Notes under the pieces: model-generated
Seen by the model: only the letters and a program-made list of their open reading frames with translations
Database searches by the model: none
Told to the model about the DNA's origin: nothing
Position numbers and translations under genes: made by a program
NCBI GenBank assembly: GCA_037481935.1
Contig: JBBFKQ010000009.1
Location: 1 to 64,000 of the forward strand
DNA length: 64,000 nt
Source of the DNA: Aquificaceae bacterium
Lineage (GTDB): Bacteria > Aquificota > Aquificia > Aquificales > Aquificaceae
Direction of reading: 5' to 3'
Part shown: in pieces, positions 26,633-34,637 of the stretch
Position numbering within the stretch: position 1 is the stretch's first letter
Layout: each line of letters starts with the position of its first letter

Positions 26633-27496
26633 TCAGACCACCAGATTGAGAAGTTTGTTCTTTATGTATATCACCTTTTTGACCTCTTTACCATCGAGCC
26701 ACTGGCTCACTCTCGGGTCTCTGAGAGCAAGCTCTTTCACTGCCGACTCTTCTGCGTTTAACGGCACCCTTACCACTGCCCTCAACTTTCCGTTTACCTG
26801 CACCGGAATCTCTATTTCTTCAAGTATAAGGGCCTTCTCGTCTGGCTGTGGAAAGGGGTAAAAGGCCATGAGCCTGTCGTAGCCTAGCCTCTGCCATAGC
26901 TCCTCGCATATGTGAGGAGTTATGGGATATAGCATGAAAAGGATAATCTCAAAGGACTCTCTGAGCACCTTGTAGTCCAGACCTTCAGAGGGTTGAAAGT
27001 CCTGAAGCACATTCAGAAGCTCCATTATGCTGGCTATGGATGTGTTGAAGGAAAGGTCTTCCATGCTTGAAAGGTATTTCTTGAGAGTCTGGTGGGTCCT
27101 GTGTCTTATATCCTTACTTTTTCCCGCAAGGCTCACAAAGTCCTCTCTGCTATACCCAGCTTCTCTCATACCTTCAAGGTGCTGGTGAAAGAGGTTCCAG
27201 AGCCTTCTCAGAAACCTGTAGGCACCCTGCACTCCCTCCTCCGTCCATTCAAAGTCCTTTTCCACGGGTCCAGCGAAGAGTATGTAGAGCCTCACCGTGT
27301 CTGCTCCGTATTTCTGCACTGCCTCCTCCGGGTCAACGGTATTTCCCTTTGACTTGGACATCTTGGCAGGCTCTCCAATCTCCTGCTCCACAGCCTTCAC
27401 ATAGTCCTCTCTACGCAATCCCAGTGCATCCAGAAGTAGCTGGAAGTTGTCCCCTATGGATATGTTCTTCTGCCTGAGAAAGTCCATAACCTTCAT
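26633..27496 (-). CDS. leuS: leucyl-tRNA synthetase beta subunit (split LeuRS)
   Basis: This 287-residue protein is only the C-terminal part of LeuRS. It contains the class I KMSKS motif in AKMSKSKGNTVDPEEAV, followed by GADTVRLYILFAGPVEKDFEW. The anticodon-binding helices (PITPHICEELWQRLGY) and C-terminal extension follow. It starts with its own ATG and lacks the HIGH half. A heterodimeric alpha/beta LeuRS is established for Aquifex aeolicus, where beta has nearly this length. The alpha gene is not in the window. Confidence 0.95.
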   Translation of the reverse strand: MKVMDFLRQKNISIGDNFQLLLDALGLRREDYVKAVEQEIGEPAKMSKSKGNTVDPEEAVQKYGADTVRLYILFAGPVEKDFEWTEEGVQGAYRFLRRLWNLFHQHLEGMREAGYSREDFVSLAGKSKDIRHRTHQTLKKYLSSMEDLSFNTSIASIMELLNVLQDFQPSEGLDYKVLRESFEIILFMLYPITPHICEELWQRLGYDRLMAFYPFPQPDEKALILEEIEIPVQVNGKLRAVVRVPLNAEESAVKELALRDPRVSQWLDGKEVKKVIYIKNKLLNLVV

Positions 27497-27538
27497 AGAA
27501 TAATATTAGCATCCCAGGACCGGGAAAGTTATATGGTC

Positions 27539-27544
27539 TATAAT
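27539..27544 (+). promoter_or_regulatory. -10 box upstream of thioredoxin-like gene
   Basis: A consensus TATAAT ends 20 bp before the ATG, and a strong ribosome site CAGGAGG lies between them. No clear -35 box is visible. It serves the thioredoxin-like, HIT and ABC ATPase genes. Confidence 0.5.
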
Positions 27545-27564
27545 AAACCTATCAGGAGGTTGAC

Positions 27565-27894
27565 ATGTTTGAAGGCTTTGAGGAGCTCACAGACAGAGAT
27601 TTCTATGAAAAGGCAATGGCGGGAGAAAAACCTGCGGTGGTGCTTCTTACAGTGCCAGATAATCCGCAGAATCAGGCCTTTTACGAAAGACTTTTAAAGT
27701 TTCAGAAGCTTTACGGGGATAAGATAAACTTTTACTGGCTTGACGTGAGCAAGCACACAAGCGCGGAAGACCTTGGCGTCTTCAGCTTTCCTGCAGTTCT
27801 CTACTTCAGGGACACCATGGAGCTGGATAGGCACGACTACACTCCAGAGGAAGAGGATGTGGAAAGGGCAATAAGGAGACTTCTGAGGCTATGA
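27565..27894 (+). CDS. thioredoxin-fold protein lacking the CxxC site
   Basis: This 109-residue protein has the thioredoxin pattern of a buried strand PAVVLLTVP and a later strand INFYWLDVS. The conserved SFPAVLYFRD around the cis-proline is also present. The active-site position reads VPDNPQNQAF with no cysteine, so it cannot be a disulfide oxidoreductase. It may act as a binding module. The ATG follows CAGGAGG. The stop overlaps the HIT gene as ATGA. Confidence 0.72.
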   Translation: MFEGFEELTDRDFYEKAMAGEKPAVVLLTVPDNPQNQAFYERLLKFQKLYGDKINFYWLDVSKHTSAEDLGVFSFPAVLYFRDTMELDRHDYTPEEEDVERAIRRLLRL

Positions 27895-28391
27895 AAATAC
27901 TCTGGGCTCCCTGGAGAAGCCACTATGTGGAAAAGGTGGATGAGCAGGAGGGATGCTTCCTATGTCAGGCAGCCTCACAGAAGGAAGAAAAGCTGAGAGA
28001 CTACCTTGTGCTATATAGGGGCACCCGGTCCTTTGTTATATTCAACAAGTATCCCTATAACGCGGGGCATCTCATGATAGCACCTATTGAGCATATAGGT
28101 GATTACCTGCTTCTCGATGAGGATACATCTCTTGAGATTCACAGGCTTACCAGAGTATGCCTTATGGCACTCAGGGAGGTGATAAAGCCTCAGGGCTTTA
28201 ACGTAGGCTACAATCTGGGAAGGGCTGGAGGCGCAGGGCTGGAAACTCACATACACCTGCACATAGTTCCCAGATGGAGCGGTGATACCAACTTTATGGC
28301 TTCTGTGGGTGGAGTAAAGGTTATATCTCAGGACCTTTACGAGCTCTACGACAGGATAAAACCCGTCTTTGAAAGGCTGATAAATGCTTGA
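27891..28391 (+). CDS. HIT-domain hydrolase, Ap4A phosphorylase-like
   Basis: This 166-residue histidine-triad protein has the catalytic HIHLHIVPRW motif. It begins with WAPWR and a zinc-type CFLCQA pair, as in the diadenosine polyphosphate (Ap4A) hydrolase/phosphorylase branch. NKYPYNAGHLMIAPIEHIGDY is the typical nucleotide-binding strand. It overlaps the genes on both sides by 4-8 bp. Likely role: degradation of dinucleoside polyphosphates. Confidence 0.88.
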   Translation: MKILWAPWRSHYVEKVDEQEGCFLCQAASQKEEKLRDYLVLYRGTRSFVIFNKYPYNAGHLMIAPIEHIGDYLLLDEDTSLEIHRLTRVCLMALREVIKPQGFNVGYNLGRAGGAGLETHIHLHIVPRWSGDTNFMASVGGVKVISQDLYELYDRIKPVFERLINA

Positions 28392-29127
28392 AGTAAAAAA
28401 TCTGAACCTGTGGTATGGGGAGAATCATGTTCTGAAGGGTATCAGCTTTGAAGTTAAGGAGGGGGAAGTGCTGTGTATTGTAGGTGAATCTGGGTCTGGG
28501 AAAACCACCATACTCTATTCTATAATGGGACTTCTACCAGAGGGGGCCAGGCTCCAGGGTTCAATAAAATTCAGAGGAAAGGAGCTCCTAGGACTGTCCG
28601 AGAGGGAATACAGAAGGATAAGAGGAAGACACATATCCATAGTCTTTCAGGAGCCCTCCGTTTACCTTGACCCACTCTTTAAGGTGGGGCTTCAGGTGGA
28701 GGAGGCCTATGTAGCCCACTTTGGAAAGTGGGGTGCAAAAGAGAAAGCCCTTGAAGCCCTCAGAAAGGCTGGTATAAAAGATGCAGAAAGAGTATACCAG
28801 AGCTATCCACATCATCTCTCTGGAGGGCTAAAGCAGAGGGTGTGCATAGCCATAGCCACCCTTTGCAACCCCGAGCTTGTGCTTGCTGATGAGCCAACCA
28901 CTGCCCTTGATGTTTCAGTGCAGAGCAGAATACTCAGGCTTTTCAGGGATATGAAGGAGGAGGGCAGGAGTGTAATACTGGTAACTCACGATTTTGGCGT
29001 TGTGGCAGAAGTGGCAGACAGGGTTATGGTGTTAAAGGACGGTGTTGTGGTGGAGGAAGGAGATGTCTGGAACATCTTTGACAATCCAAAACATCCATAT
29101 ACAATGGAGCTCCTGAGGGCTATTTAG
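28384..29127 (+). CDS. ABC transporter ATP-binding protein, DppD/OppD-like, orphan
   Basis: This 247-residue ATPase has Walker A GESGSGKTT, Q-loop VFQEPSVYLDPLF, signature LSGGLKQR, Walker B LVLADEPTTALD and switch His in THDFGVV. The closest family is the oligopeptide/nickel importer ATPases. It is shorter than typical DppD (~320) because the C-terminal oligopeptide extension is missing. No permease or binding-protein gene is nearby. The 3' end overlaps the flgM-like gene by 8 bp. Confidence 0.88.
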   Translation: MLEVKNLNLWYGENHVLKGISFEVKEGEVLCIVGESGSGKTTILYSIMGLLPEGARLQGSIKFRGKELLGLSEREYRRIRGRHISIVFQEPSVYLDPLFKVGLQVEEAYVAHFGKWGAKEKALEALRKAGIKDAERVYQSYPHHLSGGLKQRVCIAIATLCNPELVLADEPTTALDVSVQSRILRLFRDMKEEGRSVILVTHDFGVVAEVADRVMVLKDGVVVEEGDVWNIFDNPKHPYTMELLRAI

Positions 29128-29386
29128 AGGAAAGGAACTTTTCAAGACCCTGCAGTATCTTTTCTGGAGAGACTTCGTAGGCATTCTTCTGCAGCTGAGA
29201 CCTTATACTTTCCACTTTTTTGCTCAGGTCTTCGTAGTTCACCGCTTCACCACCAGTAAGCCTCTGAGATATTTCAACGCTGATGCCCTGATTGTTTTCC
29301 TCTTTCTCCTGAACCTGCCTCTTTTTCCTCTCCTCAAGCTCCGTTACATTGCCAAGTATTCTCTGAATCTCTACCCTGTCAATCAT
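29120..29386 (-). CDS. flgM: FlgM-like anti-sigma-28 factor
   Basis: This 88-residue, mostly charged and probably partly disordered protein has a C-terminal helix pair (YEDLSKKVESIRSQL and YEVSPEKILQGLEKFL). It matches the FlgM sigma-binding region, where 'YxVxxEKIAxxLL' is typical. FlgM holds FliA inactive until the flagellar hook is built and FlgM is exported. No flagellar genes are in the window. A -10 box ends 6 nt before the ATG with no ribosome site. Confidence 0.65.
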   Translation of the reverse strand: MIDRVEIQRILGNVTELEERKKRQVQEKEENNQGISVEISQRLTGGEAVNYEDLSKKVESIRSQLQKNAYEVSPEKILQGLEKFLSSK

Positions 29387-29392
29387 GAGTAT

Positions 29393-29398
29393 ATTATC
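29393..29398 (-). promoter_or_regulatory. -10 box of flgM-like gene, leaderless layout
   Basis: GATAAT (minus strand) ends 6 nt before the ATG at 29386. No Shine-Dalgarno is present. Confidence 0.4.
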
Positions 29399-29406
29399 GG
29401 AAAAAT

Positions 29407-30165
29407 TCAGAGTTTTTTCAACATTACCTCCTCACCAGTGTGAACCCCAAGCCTTTCCCTGAGATTATCCATAGGCAAGAATATCTCCATGAGGCGAAAG
29501 CTACCGCATACTAAGGCGGGTTTTCCCATCTCAGCCTCAAGGAAGTAAGAAACCACCCTTAACCTCTCGCCCCTGAAGTAGCCCTCCACATACCTGCCGC
29601 AGGGAATGTTGGTTATAGCGTTGCCAAAGCTGTCAAAATAAACTATACTTCCGAGGATTTCATCCCCTCTGTCCTCGGGTTCTTGCCACTGCAGTTTAAA
29701 CCTGTAATCTGTAGGGCTTCCCACCTCTTCTGGAGCTACGCCTCTGCTTAGCCAAGCAGCCACTGGTGCAAACACATCTCTACCGTGAAAGGTCTCGTTT
29801 ATCCTTGGAAGGGTGAACTTCTCAATCCTGAAAGCCCTTGGTGTTTCCCCTATGCTTCTGAGGGCCAGGTCAAAAAGCCCGTTGTATGGTCCAACAAAGG
29901 TATAGCTCCCAGACACAACCACAAGGGGAAGCCTCTCAGAGCCGACGCCCGGGTCTACAACACACAGAAAAATCGTCCCAGCCGGAAAGTAGGAAAAGTG
30001 AGCTTTCAGAAGCAGGGCACCGTGGAGTATGTTAAAAGGCTCTACCTGATGGCTCAGGTCAACGAGCTGAACCTCGGGGTTTATACTCAATATTACCCCC
30101 TTCATGGCTCCCACAAAGCCATCTTTAAGGCCAAAGTCCGTCAGCATTGCCACAGGACCCTTCAT
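29407..30165 (-). CDS. SAM hydrolase, adenosine-forming (DUF62 / SAM hydroxide adenosyltransferase)
   Basis: This 252-residue protein starts VAMLTDFGLKDGFVGAMKGV and contains VVDPGVGSERLPL, GPYNGLFDLAL and the C-terminal domain text VYFDSFGNAITNI. These are the core motifs of the family related to fluorinase/chlorinase that uses water to split SAM into adenosine and methionine. Such hydrolases are common in thermophiles, where SAM epimerises. A TAAAAT box lies 8 nt before the ATG with no ribosome site. Confidence 0.9.
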   Translation of the reverse strand: MKGPVAMLTDFGLKDGFVGAMKGVILSINPEVQLVDLSHQVEPFNILHGALLLKAHFSYFPAGTIFLCVVDPGVGSERLPLVVVSGSYTFVGPYNGLFDLALRSIGETPRAFRIEKFTLPRINETFHGRDVFAPVAAWLSRGVAPEEVGSPTDYRFKLQWQEPEDRGDEILGSIVYFDSFGNAITNIPCGRYVEGYFRGERLRVVSYFLEAEMGKPALVCGSFRLMEIFLPMDNLRERLGVHTGEEVMLKKL

Positions 30166-30173
30166 AGCCTATT

Positions 30174-30179
30174 ATTTTA
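30174..30179 (-). promoter_or_regulatory. -10 box of SAM hydrolase gene, leaderless layout
   Basis: TAAAAT on the minus strand ends exactly 8 nt before the ATG at 30165, and no ribosome site is present. The same TAAAAT-N8-ATG spacing occurs at three other genes here. Confidence 0.5.
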
Positions 30180-30218
30180 CTGATTGGGTTAAAATATACA
30201 GCCAAGGAGGTGCAAACC

Positions 30219-30404
30219 ATGGAAAAGAACATGGCAACATGGGATAGGGCCATTAGGATAGTGCTGGGGCTTGTGTTTCTGTATCTTGCCTTTACTAAGG
30301 GTGGCGCCTGGTGGATACTGGGTATACTGGGGATAGTGTTCATAGGAACTTCTGTCATAGGCTTCTGCCCCCTTTACAGGGTGGTGGGCATAAAGACAGG
30401 TTGA
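30219..30404 (+). CDS. DUF2892 (YgaP-like) small membrane protein
   Basis: This 61-residue protein has two hydrophobic helices separated by a short turn (RIVLGLVFLYLAF and WWILGILGIVFIGTSVIGF) followed by CPLYRVVGI, the DUF2892 signature. The family occurs alone or fused to rhodanese domains in sulfur handling, but no rhodanese is present here. The ATG at 30219 follows AAGGAGG; a GTG nine bases upstream lies in the ribosome site. It overlaps ruvX as TTGA. Confidence 0.85.
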   Translation: MEKNMATWDRAIRIVLGLVFLYLAFTKGGAWWILGILGIVFIGTSVIGFCPLYRVVGIKTG

Positions 30405-30805
30405 AGGTTCTTGCCATAGATTATGGCAGTAAAAGAATAGGTCTTGCTCTTGGTGATACAGGGCTGGGTATAGCCTTACCCTTAGAGAGCATAGAAAACA
30501 AAGGTGAAAAAACCCTTCAGTCAATTGTCAGCAAGGTAAAGGAACACGGCGTATATCTTATTCTCGTAGGCCTTCCCCTCACACCTCTGGGAAAGGAAGG
30601 ACAGAGAGCGGGGGAGGCAAGAGAATTCTCAGAGAAATTGAAAAGCCTGCTACCGGCAGGTGTGGAGGTGATACTCTGGGACGAAAGATACACCACAAAA
30701 GAGGCTTACAGGATGATGGAGGGCTTCAGGCCTGAAAAGAAAAAGAAAATAAAAGACAGTCTGTCTGCTTACGTCATACTTTTAGAGTATATGGAAAGCC
30801 TATGA
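30401..30805 (+). CDS. ruvX: RuvX/YqgF, putative Holliday-junction resolvase or pre-16S rRNA nuclease
   Basis: This 134-residue RNase H-like nuclease has VLAIDYGSKRIGLALGD (first catalytic Asp), LVGLPL and the C-terminal WDERYTT and IKDSLSAYVILLEYM motifs with further acidic residues. The TTG start at 30401 overlaps the previous stop. It gives the normal N-terminus; longer frames run through DUF2892 and are rejected. The family trims 16S rRNA 5' ends in E. coli. It overlaps mltG by 4 bp. Confidence 0.9.
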   Translation: MKVLAIDYGSKRIGLALGDTGLGIALPLESIENKGEKTLQSIVSKVKEHGVYLILVGLPLTPLGKEGQRAGEAREFSEKLKSLLPAGVEVILWDERYTTKEAYRMMEGFRPEKKKKIKDSLSAYVILLEYMESL

Positions 30806-31773
30806 GATACCTGAAATTTTTCTTCCCGGTCCTTATGGTGGCCCTTTTTGTCCTTTACTCCCTTCTGCCAGTGAAGACGGAGGAAAAGACCGTGGAGATA
30901 GCCTACGGCACTTCAACAACGGACATAGCCCTTCAGTTCTACAGAGAGGGTCTTTTGAGAAACCCCCTGTCTTTCCTTCTTTTGCACGGTATCTACAAAA
31001 AAAGGCTTGAAGCTGGGGAATACGAGTTTAGGGGGCTTGTCTTTCCATGGGATATATACGAGAAGCTCAGCAAAGGTCTTAAAAAGGTCTACAGGATAAC
31101 TGTGCCAGAAGGGTCTGACCTCTACGACATAGCAGAGCTTCTTGAAGAAAACCGCATATGCGCCTCAGAAGACTTCTTAAAATACGCCATGTCTGAGGAG
31201 GTTGCAAGAAAATATGGATTAAAGGCTGGCACCATGGAGGGTTTTTTATTTCCTGATACCTATTTTTTCTCAAAAAATACACACCCGCTCAGGGTAATAG
31301 AAGTTATGCATAAAAACTTTCTTAAGAAAACAGAAGGATTGAGGGAAAGGCTCTCAGAAAGAGGTTTAACACTTGAAGAGTGGGTGGCAATAGCCTCCAT
31401 GATAGAGAAGGAAACCGCAAAACCAGAGGAGAGACCCCTCGTATCTGCAGTAATACACAACAGACTGAAAAAAGGCATGAAGCTACAGATAGACCCTACC
31501 GTAATTTATGCACTCAAAAGGAGAAACCTCTGGAACGGGCGTCTGACGCTGAAGGACCTGAAGATTGAAGATGCTTACAACACCTATGTTTACTTTGGTC
31601 TTCCGCCCTCACCCATATGCAACCCCGGGCTTGAATCTCTGAAGGCTGCTCTTGAACCCGAAAGGGTTGATTACCTATACTTTGTGGCCGACGGCTTGGG
31701 TGGACACCATTTCAGCAGAACCCTTCAGGAACACAACAGAAGAGTGAGGGAATACAGAAGTGCAAGGAGGTAG
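30802..31773 (+). CDS. mltG: endolytic murein transglycosylase MltG
   Basis: This 323-residue protein has an N-terminal membrane anchor (residues ~4-22) and a LysM-like region. The YceG domain contains MEGFLFPDTYFF, the catalytic Glu in ASMIEKETAKPEER and the LQIDPTVIYAL / YNTYVYFGLPPSPICNPG motifs. It cuts nascent peptidoglycan and terminates glycan strands in the periplasm. Size and motif order are normal. Pairing with ruvX is common in bacteria. Its 3' end carries the ribosome site and possible start region of the archaemetzincin gene. Confidence 0.94.
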   Translation: MRYLKFFFPVLMVALFVLYSLLPVKTEEKTVEIAYGTSTTDIALQFYREGLLRNPLSFLLLHGIYKKRLEAGEYEFRGLVFPWDIYEKLSKGLKKVYRITVPEGSDLYDIAELLEENRICASEDFLKYAMSEEVARKYGLKAGTMEGFLFPDTYFFSKNTHPLRVIEVMHKNFLKKTEGLRERLSERGLTLEEWVAIASMIEKETAKPEERPLVSAVIHNRLKKGMKLQIDPTVIYALKRRNLWNGRLTLKDLKIEDAYNTYVYFGLPPSPICNPGLESLKAALEPERVDYLYFVADGLGGHHFSRTLQEHNRRVREYRSARR

Positions 31774-32275
31774 GTATATATATCTTGCCGGCTTCGGCGT
31801 TGAAAAGAGGCTCATACTGGCAGTTGCGAAGAACATAAGAGAAGTGTTCGGCTTCGAAGTCCGCTTTTCTCACCTTACAATCCCACCGAGGCTTGGCTAC
31901 AATCCTCAGAGGGGACAGTATCACGGTGGCACACTTCTGGGTTTTTTATCAAGGGTTTATTATCGTGATATGCTAAAGCTTATAGCCCTTATCCCCTTTG
32001 ACGTGTATGAAGAGGGACTGAACTTTATATTTGGCCTTGCCCAGCTGGGAGGAAGTTGTGCTCTGGTGAACACCTTTAGACTTCAGAGCAAGGAAGAAAG
32101 ACTCTTCTTTGATAGGGTCTTTAAAGAGGTAAACCACGAGCTCGGTCATACCTTTGGTCTGATGCACTGTAAGGACAGGAAATGTGTCATGAGCTTTTCC
32201 AATAGTCTGTGGGAGGTTGACGCTAAGAGCAGGTTTTTCTGTGAAAATTGTAGTAAAATACTTCCAAAACCATAA
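31760..32275 (+). CDS. amzA: archaemetzincin-type zinc metalloprotease
   Basis: This protein of up to 171 residues has the extended zinc motif [12 protein letters not shown], then [13 protein letters not shown] and [10 protein letters not shown]. It therefore has the four-Cys structural zinc site of archaemetzincins. The substrate is unknown. The start is uncertain. The GTG at 31760 precedes the excellent ribosome site AAGGAGGT (31764-31771), whereas the correctly spaced in-frame codon is ATA at 31778, which would begin M-Y-L-A-G-F. An AUA start is possible. The gene is followed after 11 bp by atpA. Confidence 0.88.
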   Translation: MQGGRYIYLAGFGVEKRLILAVAKNIREVFGFEVRFSHLTIPPRLGYNPQRGQYHGGTLLGFLSRVYYRDMLKLIALIPFDVYEEGLNFIFGLAQLGGSCALVNTFRLQSKEERLFFDRVFKEVNHELGHTFGLMHCKDRKCVMSFSNSLWEVDAKSRFFCENCSKILPKP

Positions 32276-32286
32276 GGAGGTTTGTT

Positions 32287-33798
32287 ATGGCAACCATAAC
32301 CTACGAAGAAGCTCTTGGGCTCCTGAAGGAACAGATAAAGGGTTTTGAAGCATCGGCAAAGATGGAAGAGGTTGGTGTTGTTTACTACGTGGGTGATGGT
32401 GTGGCGAGGGCTTACGGACTTGACAATGTTATGGCTAACGAGCTTGTGGAGTTTGAAGGCGGAACCATGGGCCTGGCCTTTAACCTTGAAGAGGACAACG
32501 TGGGTATCATAGTCCTTGGTAGCGAGAGCGGTATAAGGGAAGGTTCTATAGTTAGAAGAACGGGGAGGATACTTGATGCTCCGGTGGGCGAGGGGCTCAT
32601 AGGTAGAGTTATTGACCCTCTAGGAAATCCCCTTGATGGTAAGGGACCTATAAAGTATGAATACCGCTCTCCTGTGGAGAAGATAGCCCCGGGAGTTGTA
32701 AAGAGAAAGTCCGTTCATGAGCCACTCCAGACGGGCATAAAGGCAATAGACGCCATGATACCCATAGGAAGGGGTCAGAGGGAGCTCATCATTGGCGACA
32801 GGTCAACGGGAAGAACAACCATATGTATAGACACCATACTTAACCAGAAGGACACGGACGTCTACTGCATATATGTGGCAATTGGTCAGAAAAGGTCAAC
32901 TACAGCAAGAATCATAGAGCTTCTTGAGAGAAGTGGTGCCATGGAATACACATGCGTGGTAGTGGCATCCGCCACAGACCCAGCTTCACTTCAATACCTT
33001 GCTCCCTTTGTGGGATGCACCATTGGGGAGTATTTCAGGGACAACGGCAAGCATGCCCTAATCATCTACGATGACCTTTCCAAGCACGCAGAGGCATACA
33101 GACAGCTCTCTCTCCTGATGAGAAGGCCACCTGGAAGGGAGGCATATCCGGGAGACGTCTTCTACCTGCATTCAAGGCTTTTAGAGCGTGCTGCCAAGCT
33201 CAACGACGAGATGGGTGCTGGTTCTCTTACTGCCCTTCCAGTTATAGAGACAAAGGCTGGCGACGTGGCAGCATACATTCCCACCAACGTCATATCCATA
33301 ACAGACGGTCAGATTTACCTTGAGCCAGACCTCTTTAACAAGGGCATAAGACCTGCCATAAACGTGGGTCTTTCTGTTTCAAGGGTTGGAGGTGCAGCTC
33401 AGATAAAGGCGATGAAGCAGGTGGCCGGAACACTCAGACTTGACCTCGCTCAGTTTAGAGAGCTTGAGGCTTTCGTTCAATTCGCCTCAGAGCTTGACAA
33501 GGCAACCCAGCAGACCATAAACAGAGGTCTCAGGCTTGTGGAGCTTCTCAAACAGGAGCCCTACAGCCCCATACCCGTAGAAAAGCAGATAATAGCCATA
33601 TACGCAGGCACCAACGGATACCTTGATGACCTTCCGGTCGAATCTGTAAGAAAGTTTGAAAAGGAGCTATACACCTACCTTGACAGAGAGAGAGCAGAGC
33701 TTCTCAAGGAGATAAGGGAAAAGAAAGCTCTTGATGACCAGCTCAAGGCAAAAATAGAGGAAGCCCTTAAGGACTTCAAGTCCAAGTTCATTCCTTGA
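32287..33798 (+). CDS. atpA: F1F0 ATP synthase subunit alpha
   Basis: This 503-residue non-catalytic nucleotide-binding subunit of F1 has the full alpha architecture: N-terminal barrel, nucleotide domain and helical C-terminus. [19 protein letters not shown] is the P-loop region, where the usual GDRQTGKT(A/S) has Arg in place of the invariant Lys. VAIGQKRST, the alpha Arg-finger region [13 protein letters not shown] and a normal length are otherwise kept. A strong AAGGAGG ribosome site precedes the ATG. The neighbours are a metalloprotease and DUF72, not other atp genes. Confidence 0.97.
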   Translation: MATITYEEALGLLKEQIKGFEASAKMEEVGVVYYVGDGVARAYGLDNVMANELVEFEGGTMGLAFNLEEDNVGIIVLGSESGIREGSIVRRTGRILDAPVGEGLIGRVIDPLGNPLDGKGPIKYEYRSPVEKIAPGVVKRKSVHEPLQTGIKAIDAMIPIGRGQRELIIGDRSTGRTTICIDTILNQKDTDVYCIYVAIGQKRSTTARIIELLERSGAMEYTCVVVASATDPASLQYLAPFVGCTIGEYFRDNGKHALIIYDDLSKHAEAYRQLSLLMRRPPGREAYPGDVFYLHSRLLERAAKLNDEMGAGSLTALPVIETKAGDVAAYIPTNVISITDGQIYLEPDLFNKGIRPAINVGLSVSRVGGAAQIKAMKQVAGTLRLDLAQFRELEAFVQFASELDKATQQTINRGLRLVELLKQEPYSPIPVEKQIIAIYAGTNGYLDDLPVESVRKFEKELYTYLDRERAELLKEIREKKALDDQLKAKIEEALKDFKSKFIP

Positions 33799-34586
33799 GG
33801 GTATACATAGGCTGTAGTGGCTTTTTTTACAGAGACTGGGTGGGAGGGTTCTACCCTCCCCTTTTAAAAAGGGAGGATTACATAAGGTTTTACGCCCAGT
33901 ATTTTGAAGTGGTTGAGATAAACTCATCCTTCTATGCCTTCCCCAGCAGGGGAACGGTAAGAAGTATGCTTTCAAGAACATCAAGCCTCAGGTTTGCCTT
34001 CAAGGCCCACAGAAGCTTTACCCATTTTAAAAACTACACTCAGGATGACGTTAAGAAGTTTCTCCACGCCATAGAGCCTATCTTTGAAGAAGACAGGTTC
34101 ATAGCCATTCTCTTTCAGTTCCCAGAAAGCTTTGGCTATAGAGAGGAGAATCTTCATTACCTGAGAAGGCTTTCGGAAGATTTCAGAGGTGTGCAGAAGG
34201 TCCTTGAGGTCAGAAACAGGAGCTTTAGAAAAGCGGACTTTTACCAACTTGTTGAAGAGCTTGGATTTTCTCTGGTTAACTCTGACGCACCGAAGGGAGG
34301 CAGGTTTCTGGTGGGTCCATGGGTTGGTGTGGGTGCCATAAACTACGTGAGACTTCACGGGAGAGACCCTGAACATCTATACGACTACACCTATTCCCTT
34401 GATGAGCTTAAGAAGATAAAGGAAAAGGTTAAAAAACTGGGGGAAAGGGACACCTATATCTTCTTCAACAACACAGTAAGGGCTCAGGCGGTGCTCAATG
34501 CCCTTCAGCTCAAACTGCTCTTTGGTCTGAGGGTAGAGATACCCAGAAACCTCCAGAGTTCTCTGAGAGAAAGGGAATGGGAGTGA
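33795..34586 (+). CDS. DUF72 family protein
   Basis: This 263-residue TIM-barrel-like protein begins [21 protein letters not shown], the exact DUF72 N-terminal signature. [28 protein letters not shown] and YVRLHGRD follow. The TTG start at 33795 overlaps the atpA stop as TTGA. Molecular function is unproven for the family. Its first codons overlap a strong hairpin with a following T-run, so expression may depend on read-through from atpA. Confidence 0.9.
   Translation: MRVYIGCSGFFYRDWVGGFYPPLLKREDYIRFYAQYFEVVEINSSFYAFPSRGTVRSMLSRTSSLRFAFKAHRSFTHFKNYTQDDVKKFLHAIEPIFEEDRFIAILFQFPESFGYREENLHYLRRLSEDFRGVQKVLEVRNRSFRKADFYQLVEELGFSLVNSDAPKGGRFLVGPWVGVGAINYVRLHGRDPEHLYDYTYSLDELKKIKEKVKKLGERDTYIFFNNTVRAQAVLNALQLKLLFGLRVEIPRNLQSSLREREWE
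33842..33876 (+). terminator. terminator-like hairpin with alternative pairing, inside DUF72 start
   Basis: GGGAGGG (33842-33848) pairs with CCCTCCC (33854-33860) around TTCTA, followed by CTTTT. The same CCTCCCCTTTT strand can instead pair with AAAAAGGGAGG (33866-33876). This is the layout of a terminator/anti-terminator pair located 44 bp after the atpA stop. Confidence 0.4.
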
Positions 34587-34599
34587 TTTTAGTCCTGTC

Positions 34600-34627
34600 T
34601 TGTCAAATTTTTTAACAGGCCTATATT
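34600..34627 (+). promoter_or_regulatory. promoter of TPR gene, leaderless layout
   Basis: TTGTCA (34600-34605) and TATATT (34622-34627) are 16 bp apart. The ATG follows 10 nt after the -10 box with no ribosome site. Confidence 0.65.
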
Positions 34628-34637
34628 TAATTCTACC

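Noticed and set aside
30311-30400. 30-residue N-terminal extension of RuvX
   Set aside because: It overlaps the DUF2892 gene in another frame. The family starts at the TTG at 30401.
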